This document shows positions 1-10,789 of a DNA stretch of 64,000 bases, in pieces (position 1 is the first letter of the stretch; every line of letters starts with the position of its first letter). A model generated the notes under the pieces. The model worked only from the letters and a program-made list of their open reading frames with translations. It was not told the origin of the DNA and ran no database searches. Origin of the DNA: Cymodocea nodosa (Eukaryota > Streptophyta > Magnoliopsida > Alismatales > Cymodoceaceae). Position numbers and translations under genes: made by a program. The DNA lies in assembly GCA_036874045.1 (NCBI GenBank), contig CM072337.1, positions 6,076,001-6,140,000 of the forward strand, in the 5' to 3' direction.

Positions 1-2109
1 TTAGAGAAGGAAACGGTACACCATTACCAGACAACAGGACACTGTTGGATTATCTATAGGACAATATGAGCAAACAACACACTGACTTCCATACCAGCAT
101 ACCGATGGAGTCATTGACATACCATTTTCTAGAAGAAGATTTGACAAGATCTAAAAATCGAAAAATTCAGAATTTCCTACCATATACTGATTAGATGACA
201 ATTTGTATAAGTTTAAAACATGGCAAACCAATACATAAAACAACATACCAATCAGAGAGTGAAAGGTGTAGATCAGAGGATTCAAAATTTCCATTCATAT
301 ACCATTTTAGGATACAATTGGGACAAAATTTGAAGTTTTGCATACCTATTTAAAAAATAGCATACTAATTTGGTGTAGATTTTGATAGATATTAATTGAT
401 ATTCTTTCCAAGTTTGGAAACTATAACCCTCACCTTACAAATACAAGTGATTTTACACATTGAAAGGTGATGCCTCCAGGTACTTTCACATCTACAACAT
501 TTGTAACTCTAGATTAATTTCATTTTGAAGCATCCAAAGAAGAAAAAAAGATCAAGCAAGATGAAGACTGAGAAGAACATGTTGCTGAGTTGAAAAATTA
601 CTTGAAAAATGTTGAAGAGAATTGAAAAACATCAAGTTCACGTAAATTCAATCAAAGATTCGTCACAAGAAAGTTATAAAACGTTTTTATAATTTTTTAT
701 TATATTTAGAATTAAACATTTGAATTTCAAGTTCTATTTTTATACTTAAATTGAATAACCTATTTTAATAGGTTGTGGTGAGAGGCACATCGGTCTTGGT
801 GTAGGCACCTCAGGTTGAGGTGGATTAAGGGTTTATGCTAGACGCATGAAATAATACAAATGTTGAGTGTTCAGTTCGAAAAAGCATTAAGTAGGTAAAT
901 TGGTGTTAAATTTGTAAAAACACCAAATTTAGTGGATAAACACAAGCAAAGAGGTAGGATGAACATATCTAGTTTAAGGAAACTATAAATCTCTTGTATC
1001 TATTTTATTTGTGATTTCTTATGATTTTCATATCATTCACTTGCATATCAAATTCAACATTAAATAGTAATTTTAAAAATATATTTAATTCATATTGTTT
1101 TTATAAAATAGTTATTTAAATTATTAAAATTCACTATTCACCCTCCCCTCCTCTAATGAAGCAAATCGATCCTAACAAGCTTGAACCTACCCACAATAGG
1201 ATGCATCCACTTCACCCAAACCAACCTTCTTCTATTTGTATCCTCTTTGCTACACCATTTAAAAGTAAGCCTAAAATCTCACAGCTACCTAACCACCCTC
1301 TTTTAAATATCAGCGAAAGACCCAACTTTTCCATCAAAGAAAATCAGCAACATTCCTACATCAAAACTACCATAAAAAACTTCCTCCATCTAGTCTACCA
1401 CCTCTTGTTGCATGTCATAAAACTTTCCAAAACAAAACCTTTCCGTTCCTCATGATTCCTCAAAGAAATGTCAAACAATAAACTATAAACCCTAGCTTAT
1501 TTTATCTTATTTTTCTAAGTTTCAAGTTAAAATTTAGAATTTTTTAGCCGTTTACACAAAAGTATGGTGTTTCCACCAATATCATCCTCAATCCTCAGTA
1601 CATTTTCTTTTTTTGGAAGACTAAACTTCAATATGATACCGATATTTGAATCCTTGATTTGATTTTAGTAACTTCATTAGTAGTTGCATACTTTCATATT
1701 AAATTCAACATCAATATACTAAACTGATCATTTTATTTCACACGTTTACAGAAGTCAATCTTAAAAAATTTATCATTGTAACATGTCATATTGCATGGTG
1801 GACGTATTACAAGTCATATGAATTGAATGCAAAATAATCCAGCTTCCTTATCTTCTCCTTTTGAAGAAACAATATTATAGATTAATTTGCCAATAAAGAA
1901 ATAATAAAATTGCAAAAACAATCGAATGCATGAGGCAATTGCAAGTATAACAATTTCCCATGCCTTTTGAAAGTAATACAATTAACTTCAAATGAATGTT
2001 GCTGGGATATAAATGAAAAATGGCATCTGATTTTGACAAGATGAAAAAAAATGTTGCACTTGAATGCATTTAGTATATGTAAAAAAATAGCAAGTATGGA
2101 AAGATTTAC
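1..2109 (-). other. CCC1 intron 4 (partial)
   Basis: AT-rich sequence after the exon 4 donor (GTAAATC). Apart from an LTR-like remnant at about 760-1156 I see no gene; short open frames here have no recognisable domain. The intron continues past the left edge. Confidence 0.7.
760..1156 (+). repeat. Degenerate SIRE-type LTR 3' end
   Basis: The stretch runs from the phrase GGTTGTGGTGAGAGGCAC to ATTCACCCTCCCCTCCTCT and resembles the end of the plus-strand LTR at 39470-39925 (GGTGTGGTGAGAATTG to TATTCACCCCCCTCT). SIRE/Maximus-type Copia LTRs typically end in a TTCACCCYCCTCT block. No primer-binding site or coding domain follows, so this is a fragment. Confidence 0.45.
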
Positions 2110-2201
2110 CAAGAAAATCGTATATAGTAAATGATCCCCAATATGTTCTGAAGACATGGTACAAAGACACCCATCATAGTTCCAAGTTTTGGTGCTGATT
2201 G
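2110..2201 (-). CDS. CCC1: Cation-chloride cotransporter, exon 4 (start of TM1)
   Basis: A 92-bp exon: 30 codons plus two bases of a Trp codon. It reads Q-S-A-P-K-L-G-T-M-M-G-V-F-V-P-C-L-Q-N and then I-L-G-I-I-Y-Y-I-R-F-S-W, the first transmembrane region of the amino-acid permease fold in CCC proteins and one of their most conserved parts. The acceptor is GACTGTGCAG|C at 2202 and the donor TCTTG|GTAAATC at 2109. It is in phase with exon 3 (phase 0 in, phase 2 out). I looked for the following exon, which should encode the V-G-M-A-G-I stretch and the G-G-G-P-Y-Y loop, in 1-2109 and did not find it, so it must lie beyond the left edge. Confidence 0.94.
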
Positions 2202-2741
2202 CTGCACAGTCAAATCGTAAGAAACAAATTTGTAAATGGTACAGAGATCATATTTCTATGAGATAATAAAAAAGATGAAGCCCAGTGCACAAACATCCCA
2301 CCAATGTGGAATCTGGGGACGGTTCATAGAATACTTTGGCTCAATATGGGAGATGCAAGTTTATTTCTAATAGGGTCAACCATGAAAATGAATAGAATTT
2401 TTCTTTAAAAAAATATTAACAATAAAATTGGGATCTTAATAAGATCCAAGAACAAGTAGTACACTACCATGCTAAGTTTAAGAAAAGAAAATCAAAAACC
2501 AATCCAACATAAAAAGACCCATGTTACAAACTACAGTAGGTGTGCCAGGTCATGGTGGACGCTGTTGAGGTCTAATCAACCGTAAGATGGAAATGAGCTT
2601 CCTCCAGTGACTAAGCATGCTAATAAAATCTCGAGATTTGAAAGCTAAGTCAAAAGTTTTAGAATTGTTGTATTACTTTGTGACGAACGTTGTGATGATA
2701 TGGAATACTGTACAATAATCGATTGCACATTTCTAAAAAAC

Positions 2742-2880
2742 GGCTGTCAAGATTTTGTTTTAAAATTTAAAATGTGAATGTTGTAAAGCTATAATTGTAA
2801 ATAGATGTGAATGGCTGTCAAGATTTTGTTATAAATTTAGAATGTGAATATTGTAAAGATATGGTTGTCTATAGATGTGT
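2742..2880. repeat. 71-bp tandem duplication
   Basis: Two imperfect copies (2742-2812 and 2813-2880) of a unit starting GGCTGTCAAGATTTTGTT and continuing to the region of ATAGATGTG. Intronic; no function suggested. Confidence 0.8.
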
Positions 2881-3451
2881 ATTATCCTTAGTCCCAAATT
2901 TAATGGATAATAGTTTTGTTTTTTAATGCAATAATGTGATTTTGAAGTGGTTTTGAATTACAAGATTCATCTTACTGGTTTTGAACTAGTATAAACAGAA
3001 CAAAGGCTAGACATCAATTATGATGTCCATAGTTGAAGAAGAAATATATAAAGAGTGATTTGAACATCTGCTGGAAGCGGTATGCATAATACATATTGAT
3101 CTGTACGTCAGCCCAGATGCTTGTTGAGTTGTGGGCTATCAACAGATTTTTCCAGGCATCCGATTTAGTTTAATAACACTCATTTTCATTCGAATATCAC
3201 TTGATCTATTTGTGTCCATAAATAGGCCTTTAGTGGATCATGCATACTTTAATCACTCTGCAGAACTGCTACATATTCCCTTGAATTCACATCACTAAAG
3301 ACAGAAAACCCTACAATTCTTTACAGTCACTCTTCAATGTAAACTGAAAAGTAGTGTACAAAGATTACCTCTACCTTCGAAAAGGAAGCAAATGATGGAA
3401 TCCTAGGAGGTAAAGGTGCATACATGGACTTAGATCATCGCCAAACTAGTA

Positions 3452-3455
<4 letters not shown>

Positions 3456-3484
<29 letters not shown>
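3456..3484. repeat. (TC)n microsatellite
   Basis: An uninterrupted TC dinucleotide run of 29 bases in CCC1 intron 3. It reads as GA repeats on the gene's sense strand. Confidence 0.97.
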
Positions 3485-3488
<4 letters not shown>

Positions 3489-3859
3489 GTGCAACTTGGT
3501 GAGTTTGTTCTAACTTTACATAAGCCAATACTACATCATGATCCATGATTTATTTTATCACTCAATTAGAACCTTGATTTTTATAACATTTTCATCAAAA
3601 TCTTTCATGTTTTTGAGATTTATGGTCACTCATCTCTGTGCTATTTTTGTTTTTCGAGATTAGTCTATACTAGACTCTTATTGTTCAAATGCTCCAATTA
3701 TATTGATTGGAAGTGTCACATGTTGATCCATCATCTCTAATCTCTAGATTTTGAGCTTTGGCATGTATTTTCCAAACTTATTTTCTTCTTGCCATTGATA
3801 TCAACCTTTTGAATAAGAATTGCAAAAAAAGTGTACTTTTCAATGCTTGAAAAATAAAT

Positions 3860-5045
3860 GTTTTGTATTGTACATCGACAGGGGTGAGTCCTCTAAAGTT
3901 TCTACTTGCTCAGCAAAATATTACATGCAACACTCTTGAGATAACTTGTAAGGGCACATGACAAGTCAATGAGAACAAATAAATTTACTCGTGCCAAATA
4001 TGAGATGTGTAGAATGAAACAAAGAATCCATTAGTGGCATGTTTACTAAATTCAATGATATTACAAACCTTAAAGATATGGGAGGCAAAAAACCTTGTCA
4101 CCTTGTCCATGGAGGAGTTCATCGGAAATCTCATGGAATACAAATCCAAAAGAGCGGCTGTTATACTAAGGAGGAATCCATAGAGAAGAGAACCACCCTT
4201 TATTTGATAAGGGTGACAAGAAGGGAAGTAGATGAACAACTCTCATCGTAGAGGTTGGTCCATATTTCAATTTACAAGAAACCATATGAAATGATCAGAG
4301 ATTGTCCAACCATGGTGAAGGATAAAAGGACAAAAAATGATGGGAAAAGAAAAAGGTATGGCAAGTGGAGTGGAAAGAAACCAACAATTTTGAGAGTAAG
4401 TCAATCAAAGATGAAAGTCACTACCAACATGTGTTTCATGGTCTTGAATAACAAGGATGATATAGCCAACTCAGATTGGGTCACAGGCAATGCATAGTCT
4501 CACCCCATGACAAGAAATGAATGGAATTTGAATGACATCTCACAAACCAAAAATGATTCAATTACTTTTGTGGTTTACCATCAACAAGAAGGCAAAAATT
4601 ATTGAAGATGCGATATTGTAACTCTTCTAAACCTATGGTTGAGCATGTTTTCTTAGTAGATAACCTCGAGCATAATCTAAATGGTATTGATCAACTTTGT
4701 GATGAAAGTTATGATATTCTTTTAGGAAAGATAAGTGTTGTCAAGTTGATGATTCTGTTTTTTATTAGTTTAGATTTTATGAATTCCACATTGTTCCAAC
4801 ATGTCATGAATTTGTGAGAAGAGGTGTCTTCGAGCCTCAAATAATGAGATAGTACTACAACCATAAGAGATTTTAACATATTAATATGAAGAAAATATCA
4901 AAATTATCCAAAATGTAATTGACTGAAGCATTGCCTAGACTAAATTTCTCATGTAATCAATTTTATGACTAGTGTGCTAAAGGAAAACTTGTTGGAAGCT
5001 CACTTAAGCCAATAAATTGGATTTCTACAAAAGGTAGAAGAAAAA
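3860..5045 (+). pseudogene. SIRE-type Copia gag/protease/pre-integrase remnant
   Basis: A decayed plus-strand polyprotein fragment. Shifting frames show gag pieces (M-F-T-K-F-N-D-I at 4039; K-N-L-V-T-L-S-M-E-E-F-I-G-N-L-M near 4090), then a linker with N-M-C-F-M-V-L near 4430, which is typical of SIRE gag. V-F-L-V-D-N-L-E-H-N-L at 4640-4680 corresponds to the stretch after the protease. H-I-N-M-K-K-I-S-K-L near 4880 and the C-A-K-G-K region correspond to the pre-integrase zinc-finger domain. Many stops and frameshifts; the catalytic D-S-G of the protease is not readable. No LTRs are attached. It lies antisense to CCC1. Confidence 0.75.
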
Positions 5046-5591
5046 AATACCAGAACCTCACAATGTGGTTGTGTGCAAGTAATTAAACATATATTGTGAC
5101 CAAACAATTATAAATTATTGCGGTTTGCAAATTGGTGAGATTGTTCTAACTCTTAGGTAAACTAGTAAATAACTACGACTTAGGTATTTTCATTCTGCAT
5201 TTCCTTCTACAAAATATGGATGATAATGGGACTAATGGTCTTTCCAATAAATTTTTTCCTTTAGTGCTAAAAACACTTTCAACAAACTAATAGACATAAA
5301 AAAAAAACTAAAAGGTCCTTGGAAATATATAAAAATTGAGATTCATGATGTGTGACCTAGAACAAATGATGTTGACTGATAAATTTTAACAGTGATGTTT
5401 ATCCAAAGAATAGTTAAGAATAAAAACTCCACGGTAATCTCAAAAAGGAAAAGACTACTGACTCAAGCCCAGCACATTTGACATGCAATAAAAGCTTCTA
5501 GCACTAGATGAGAGGGTAGTGTGCCCAGCTCATTTCTACTTCAAAAGAATGGCAAACCAGATGATAAGGTAAAGCATTACTTCATAAAACA

Positions 5592-5749
5592 TGCTAGAGT
5601 AAATAATGTTTTAAGGTTACATGGGTGTTGTAATTTTAGTCCTATATTGCTTAAGTTACATTGTTCTTTTTATGTAGTCTTATATATAGAAGTCTTATGT
5701 TAGCTAATGAGATTATACCATTTTCTACCTAATTTCTTATGCCCTCACA
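5592..5749 (+). repeat. E1 5' LTR
   Basis: Matches 17517-17675 along its whole length with scattered substitutions, from TGCTAGAGTAAATAATG to ACCTAATTTCTTATGCCCTCACA. The primer-binding site follows at once. Confidence 0.92.
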
Positions 5750-5936
5750 TGATACCAAAGCCCAAGAAATCCTAAATTCTAGACATCACCACCTACCCTA
5801 AACCCTAGCCACCATCTCCATCACCTTCCCTCCTCCACAACCACCACCATTCTCACCCTCCTTAGGGCCTGCCAACCCTTCCCACCACCTTTCCAACCCC
5901 AAACATCCCCCTTCTCTAGGTCATTGGCCTTCACCA

Positions 5937-6497
5937 TGTTGGGTGAGGAGATGAGACTACAATAACCTTTGCTCTCTCTCACTTGCAATCTTCTCCTTGT
6001 TCTTTGACATCCTGAAGTGGAACTTACCGATAAAAAGAAGTCTGTCTATTTGCTTATGAAGAAACTCACCCTCTCAGCTCAAAGTAGTTAAAAGATGAAA
6101 AAGAAGGAAAAGTAGAAGATAAACACACAAGATTTAACGTTGTTCGACAACTGCCTACATCTACAGGTGCCCTAGCTCTTGAGATACTGATAACAGCGCA
6201 TATAAGCTTGTGTGGGTACATCCACGTTTATAGGGAAAAGTGTGAACCCTAAGTGCAATAATTTCAAATTCTACTGTGGTCTTCCGCTGCACATCCATCA
6301 AAATCCGATAAGTGCTTCCAAAAGCTCCCATGACTACACTCACTAGACAGCCGAGTCAACCTCCTTGGCTATTCTGGCTAAACTGCTAGTTTCTGAATGA
6401 ACTCTTCCAGATGTCATGATGGAGGTCCCAACTTCCACCTCTGACTTCGACTATTGATCTACGAACTGAAGACTAACTCCACATATCTACCTTAATA
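5937..6497 (-). repeat. E2 3' LTR
   Basis: On the plus strand it runs from TGTTGGGTGAGGAGATGAG to ATATCTACCTTAATA. The terminal CA has decayed to TA. It is collinear with 8358-8919. Confidence 0.9.
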
Positions 6498-6509
6498 ATC
6501 TCCCACTTG

Positions 6510-8340
6510 GAGATTGTCTCTCTACTTACTGTGTCTTAGTCCTAGTAATTTTGTTGTAAGGTTCCTGCATCTAGCACCAATCTTATTGATTTACGTTCCT
6601 AAGAGACTCATCAAGCTCCAACAGAGCCTAAGCTTTCCAGACGAGACCACCTTAGTGAGGGCATCTACTGCATTTCAGCTCATTTCCCCTTTTAAAGGTT
6701 AAGACTCTCATCTTCGATATGTTTCCAGTTGAAATAGTACATCATCTTGATATGTTTGGATTTTGAATAAAACTTTGGGTTTTCAGCCAAGTAAATAGAG
6801 GACTGGCTATCACAATATAATGCACTGCACTTCTACCAATGGCCAAGTTCAGCTAGTAAATTCTCTAGTCAAATTCTCTCTTTTGCTGCTTTAACAACTG
6901 CCACATTTTTTGCTTCAGTGGTGGAGAGAGCAACCATATTCTGTAACTTGGACCTCTAATTTACTACAGTACCTCCCATGGTAAAAACATATCCTAAGGT
7001 ACTCCTAAGTTTGTCTAAGTCTCCTCTCAGATCAGAATCGAAAAAATCTGTCAACTCGACTAACCCCCTCCAAAAACACAAATCAAACTCGGAGATATTC
7101 ATGAGATACCGTAGTATCCACTTCACAGCATGCCAATGCTCTGTACCCAAATTTGCCATAAACCTACTTACAACTCCAACCGCATGAGCTATGTCAAGTC
7201 AAGTGACAGTCATGACATACATCAAACTTCCTACAACTGCCACATAGGGAACTCGGGACATCTCCATCTCTAGAGATTGTTTCTTCGACAACTTGAAGTA
7301 AACTCCAAGCGAAACTCTATCTTTTACTCATCTGTTATATTAAATAGCTCTAGTACCTTTTCTAGGTACTTCTTCTGACTCAACCTCAAAGTGTCGATCT
7401 CCCTATCTCAGATGATCCTTATTTCAAGAATTTACCTGGTCCACCCATATCCTTCATGTTGAATTTCTGATGGAATTGATCCTTTAGCTTCCAAATCTCC
7501 TCTATGCTCAAGCTTGCAATAAACATGTCATCTACGTAGATCAGAAGAATGACATAACAATCATTTTGATGTCTTACATAACAGTAGTAGTTTGAATTAC
7601 ATCTGTTGAAGTCTGTGGTACAAATAAAGTTGTCGAATTTCTTGTACTACTACCTAAGTGTCTACTTCAAGCATACAGACTTCTCTACAATCTACAAACC
7701 AGATTTTTCTTCTTACCAGTTTTCGCAAATCCTTTCAGCTACTGCATGTAAATCTCTTCATCCAACTTACCGTGGAAAAAAGCAGTCTTAACATCCATTT
7801 GCTCTAGAAACAAATCCTCAATTGCCAATAAGTTTAGGATGGTTTTCACTGCAGTCATCTTGAATACTAGAAATAATACTTCTATGTAGTCAACATCTTG
7901 GATTTACTAGTATCCCTTGACAACAAGTCTGGCCTTATACTTCTTATTGTCATACGATTGTTCCTTTAGTTGGAACACTCATTTGTTGTCAAGTGTTCTC
8001 TTACCTTCCAATAATGAAGTTAACTTTCGTGTTTGGTTCTACTCTAAAGACTTCATTTCTTCTTTCATCGCTAACTTCCACTGATTTGCATCTTTCTCTC
8101 GTACAGTTTCCTATAGTAAGAAGAGGAAGAACATCAACATATATGTGGTTCAGCAACTACTTATGTCTAAGGGCATTGAAGATATCTTTCCATTGCGGTG
8201 TACCCACATTGGTGCAAATACAACCCTATTTACCATGTACACTGATAGCGACAAGAGTCACCTATAACTCAGATTACCGCCTCCTCTACTCCTACAATCT
8301 TTTGCCAATGGTATTCTTCACTGTGCATCCGTCTGGAACC
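6510..8340 (-). pseudogene. E2 RT and RNase H remnant
   Basis: Read right to left: W-K-L-A-M-K-E-E-M-K-S-L-E (RT N-terminus), K-A-R-L-V-V-K-G-Y, E-Q-M-D-V-K-T-A-F, L-I-Y-V-D-D-M-F (RT active site with both Asp), Y-V-A-V-V-G-S-L-M-Y, A-V-G-V-V-S-R-F-M-A-N, then RNase H with A-L-S-T-T-E-A-K, Y-C-D-S-Q-S and N-P-K-F-Y-S-K-S-K-H-I. Frames shift and stops occur throughout. Gag, protease and integrase are gone: the frame begins almost at the primer site. The E9/E5 family is a relative. Confidence 0.85.
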
Positions 8341-8357
8341 TATACTTTAATACTAGT

Positions 8358-8919
8358 TGTTGAGTGAGGAGATGAGACTACAACAACATTTACTCTCTCT
8401 CACTCACAACCTTCTCCCTTGTTCTCCAACATCTTGAAGTGGAACCTACCAGTAAAAGAGAGTATGTCTGTTTGCTCATAAAGAAACTCACTCTCTCAAC
8501 TTACAGTGGTTGGAAGATGAAGAAAAAGATAAAGTAAAAGATGAACACACAAAATTTAACATGATTCGACAACTACCCACGTCTACCGGTGCCTTAACTC
8601 TTGAGATGCTGATAATGACACACATAAACTTGTGCAAGTACATTTCTATTTATAGGGAAAGGTGTGAACCCTAAGTACAATAATTACAAATTCTACCTTA
8701 GTCTTCTGCTGCACATCCATTGGAATCTGGTAAGTGCTTTCAAAAGCTCCCATGACTGCACTCACCAAACAGCCAAGTCAACCTCCTCAGCTATTCCAAC
8801 TAAACTACCAATTTCCAAATAAACTCTTCTAGATGTCGTGGCGGAGGTCCTAGCTTCCGCTCCTGACTTCAACTACCGATCTACGAATTGAAGACTGACT
8901 CCACATATCTACCTTAACA
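8358..8919 (-). repeat. E2 5' LTR
   Basis: On the plus strand it runs from TGTTGAGTGAGGAGATGAG to ATATCTACCTTAACA with intact TG/CA ends. The primer site abuts its left edge. Confidence 0.92.
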
Positions 8920-9361
8920 CACCAAACTCTAACAAACCCTAAAAAACACCTTTTTCAAGCCTTAGGCCTATTCTACTAGTCCCTCTAGGGCCAGCAACCA
9001 AACTGCAACCCTTTTTGGGTTGCAAAAATTTTTTCCAATTGCCAAATGTTCCTCTTTAGCCACCAAATGCCTAGCTCCTGTTGTCAACCACCCTAATGAG
9101 CCTCTCTACTGTCTTGATTGTGGTTTCATCTAGATGACCTACTTTGCTACTACTCTAATTCAGCCCTAGAAAAAGAACAGTTGTTGCCACAACCTTCCTA
9201 TCCTCTAAAGGTCCTCTAGTTAAGGTCTGGACTGAAGTTTTCCACCAAATTGTTGCCATTCCACACAAATCAGAACCATTCAAGTAAGTTTGTCACTTCT
9301 TGAACTTTGAACTCTACAATAGCTGTAAGAGAACCAATCACTAAGAATCTCAACGGAGCAT

Positions 9362-10281
9362 TTGAGAAACTCTGACAATAAATACTTGCTTTGGTTTCAA
9401 AGTTTTCAAACGTTCATTGTTGCTCAATGGAAAGTAAAGCATCTCACACACCCTTCATTTGATATAAAGGACAACTCTTATGACAAGTGGTATGCCAATG
9501 ACTTGATAGCAATAACATGGATGGCAAACATAGAGCTATGTTGCTTGGAGTGATAATTTTACAACCAAGGAAAGAGATTTAGGGCACATTAAAGAAAATG
9601 TATGGACATGAGAAAAACACCACCAAAGTTTTTCAAATATATAATAAGTAGATTTTTACATTGCATATGGGAGACTAGTCTATCCAAGAGAACTTCACTA
9701 CAGTATGCACTTTATTAGAAAAATTGGAGATCTATCAATTGTAGACCTATGTGGATGATATTTTATTGAAAGAAGTGATTCAAAAGTCCTTACTAACATG
9801 AAAAGCTACATAAGAAAATATTTTATTACTAAGGACATGAGCAAACCTAAATACTTTCTAAGTATTGAATTTAAATACTCAAAAGGAAAAATGGCCTTGA
9901 CTTAGAGAGAATATACACTTGATTTATTGTAAAAAACCAAATTCTTAGACTACAAGCTAGAGAGTACCCAATTAATCTCAATCCTTCTTTTTAGGATAGG
10001 TTGTCAAAGCCTCTAAATGATCCATATAAAAAAATTGATTGGAAAGTTGATCTAACTGTCACGAGATTAGACATAGCATATGTAGTAAATCTACCCAATC
10101 AATTCATGCAAGAGCTGAGAAAAAATCATTAGCAAGGGGTTCTTTGTATTTTAGTCTATGTTAAGAATGCACCTATTAGATATCTTGAGTATAGGAGAAC
10201 CACTTGAAGATCAAGGCTTACTTAAGATATGTAAGTGACAAAGGTAATAGAAATTCTACTTTTGATTTTTGTACCTATGTT
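9362..10281 (+). pseudogene. E1 gag fused by deletion to RT/RNase H
   Basis: Gag is readable from 9362 (Y-L-L-W-F-Q-S-F, then Y-D-K-W-Y-A-N-D-L-I-A), matching the Copia gag pattern of an N-Y-L-x-W start and a later W-x-x-x-D motif. At about 9740 it passes straight into RT: Y-V-D-D-I-L-L, then Y-F-L-S-I-E-F-K-Y-S-K-G and R-L-D-I-A-Y-V-V, followed by the start of RNase H ending in the Y-V-G-G motif where E3 inserted. Zinc knuckle, protease, integrase and the front half of RT are missing, so a large internal deletion lies at about 9740. Several in-frame stops. The A/P-rich stretches 5760-5936 and 8925-9300 are the gag leader, split by E2. Confidence 0.8.
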
Positions 10282-10286
10282 GGTGG

Positions 10287-10432
10287 AGAAGAAATTAGGT
10301 TTAGGGTGCAAAGATCACCATTCCATTGCAATACATAATATATATGCAAGAGGTTAGACTAATACATAACTGCAAAGGTAATAGAAATTTTACCTATATA
10401 GACTAATACATAATTAACAATACACACTAACA
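10287..10432 (-). repeat. E3 3' LTR
   Basis: Matches the right LTR at both ends (AGAAATTAGGTTTA and AATTAACAATACAC). It carries a different middle segment at about 10357-10393 that copies nearby host sequence (see findings). Confidence 0.85.
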
Positions 10433-10750
10433 CTCTCCCTCAAGTTGGAGTGTACAAATTGAACAACCCCAACTTGTTACAAAATGTAGTAAAAGGATCA
10501 ATAGATAGAATCTTGTTGAAGATATTAGCAACTTGTGATAACTAAGTATAAAGAATGCAAATAGTTCTATTAAGCATTAGTTGTCAAATATAATAGCAAT
10601 CTACTTCAATATGCTTGGTTCTTTCATGAAATGTTTCATTATTGACAATATATATAGTAATTTGATTGTCTCAGTGCATGATATAAGGGTAGGAATAATA
10701 ATTCTTAATTCAACTAACAAGTTGCATATCTACACAATCTCCTAGTTGAT
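10433..10750 (-). pseudogene. E3 RNase H C-terminus
   Basis: Minus-strand pieces resemble the Copia RNase H end: an I-Y-I-V-N-N-E-T-F-H-E-R-T-K-H-I-E-V-D-C pattern, V-A-N-I-F-N-K-I-L and F-C-N-K-L-G-L-F-N-L-Y-T-P just before the polypurine tract. Several stops and frameshifts. Upstream RT is cut off by foreign DNA at about 10750-10790. Confidence 0.75.
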
Positions 10751-10789
10751 ATTATGTGTGATTCGAAGTTGAATTTTTTATAATGAAAA

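Larger units (their letters stand above)
5937..8919 (-). mobile_element. E2: truncated Copia element inside E1
   Basis: LTRs of about 561 bp (5937-6497 and 8358-8919) with identical CACCA duplications (5932-5936 and 8920-8924). On the minus strand the 5' LTR is the right copy, followed by a primer site (CTAGTATTAAAGT, a decayed methionine-tRNA complement) at about 8342-8356. The polypurine tract CCAAGTGGGAGAT lies at about 6498-6510. Only the integrase-RT linker, RT and RNase H remain. The element is in sense orientation to CCC1. Confidence 0.92.

Noticed and set aside
1156..1455. 99-codon open frame
   Set aside because: No recognisable domain, unusual composition, no neighbouring coding support; it lies within CCC1 intron 4.
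1882..2170. Minus-strand open frames overlapping exon 4
   Set aside because: They read exon 4 in the wrong frame or run on into intron 4. Only the frame from 2201 to 2110 matches CCC proteins.
3497..5165. Similar phrases TTGGTGAGTTTGTTCTAACT (near 3496) and TTGGTGAGATTGTTCTAACT (near 5136) as LTR ends of the SIRE remnant
   Set aside because: The match is only about 30 bases, has no TG/CA ends, and no primer or polypurine site adjoins either copy.
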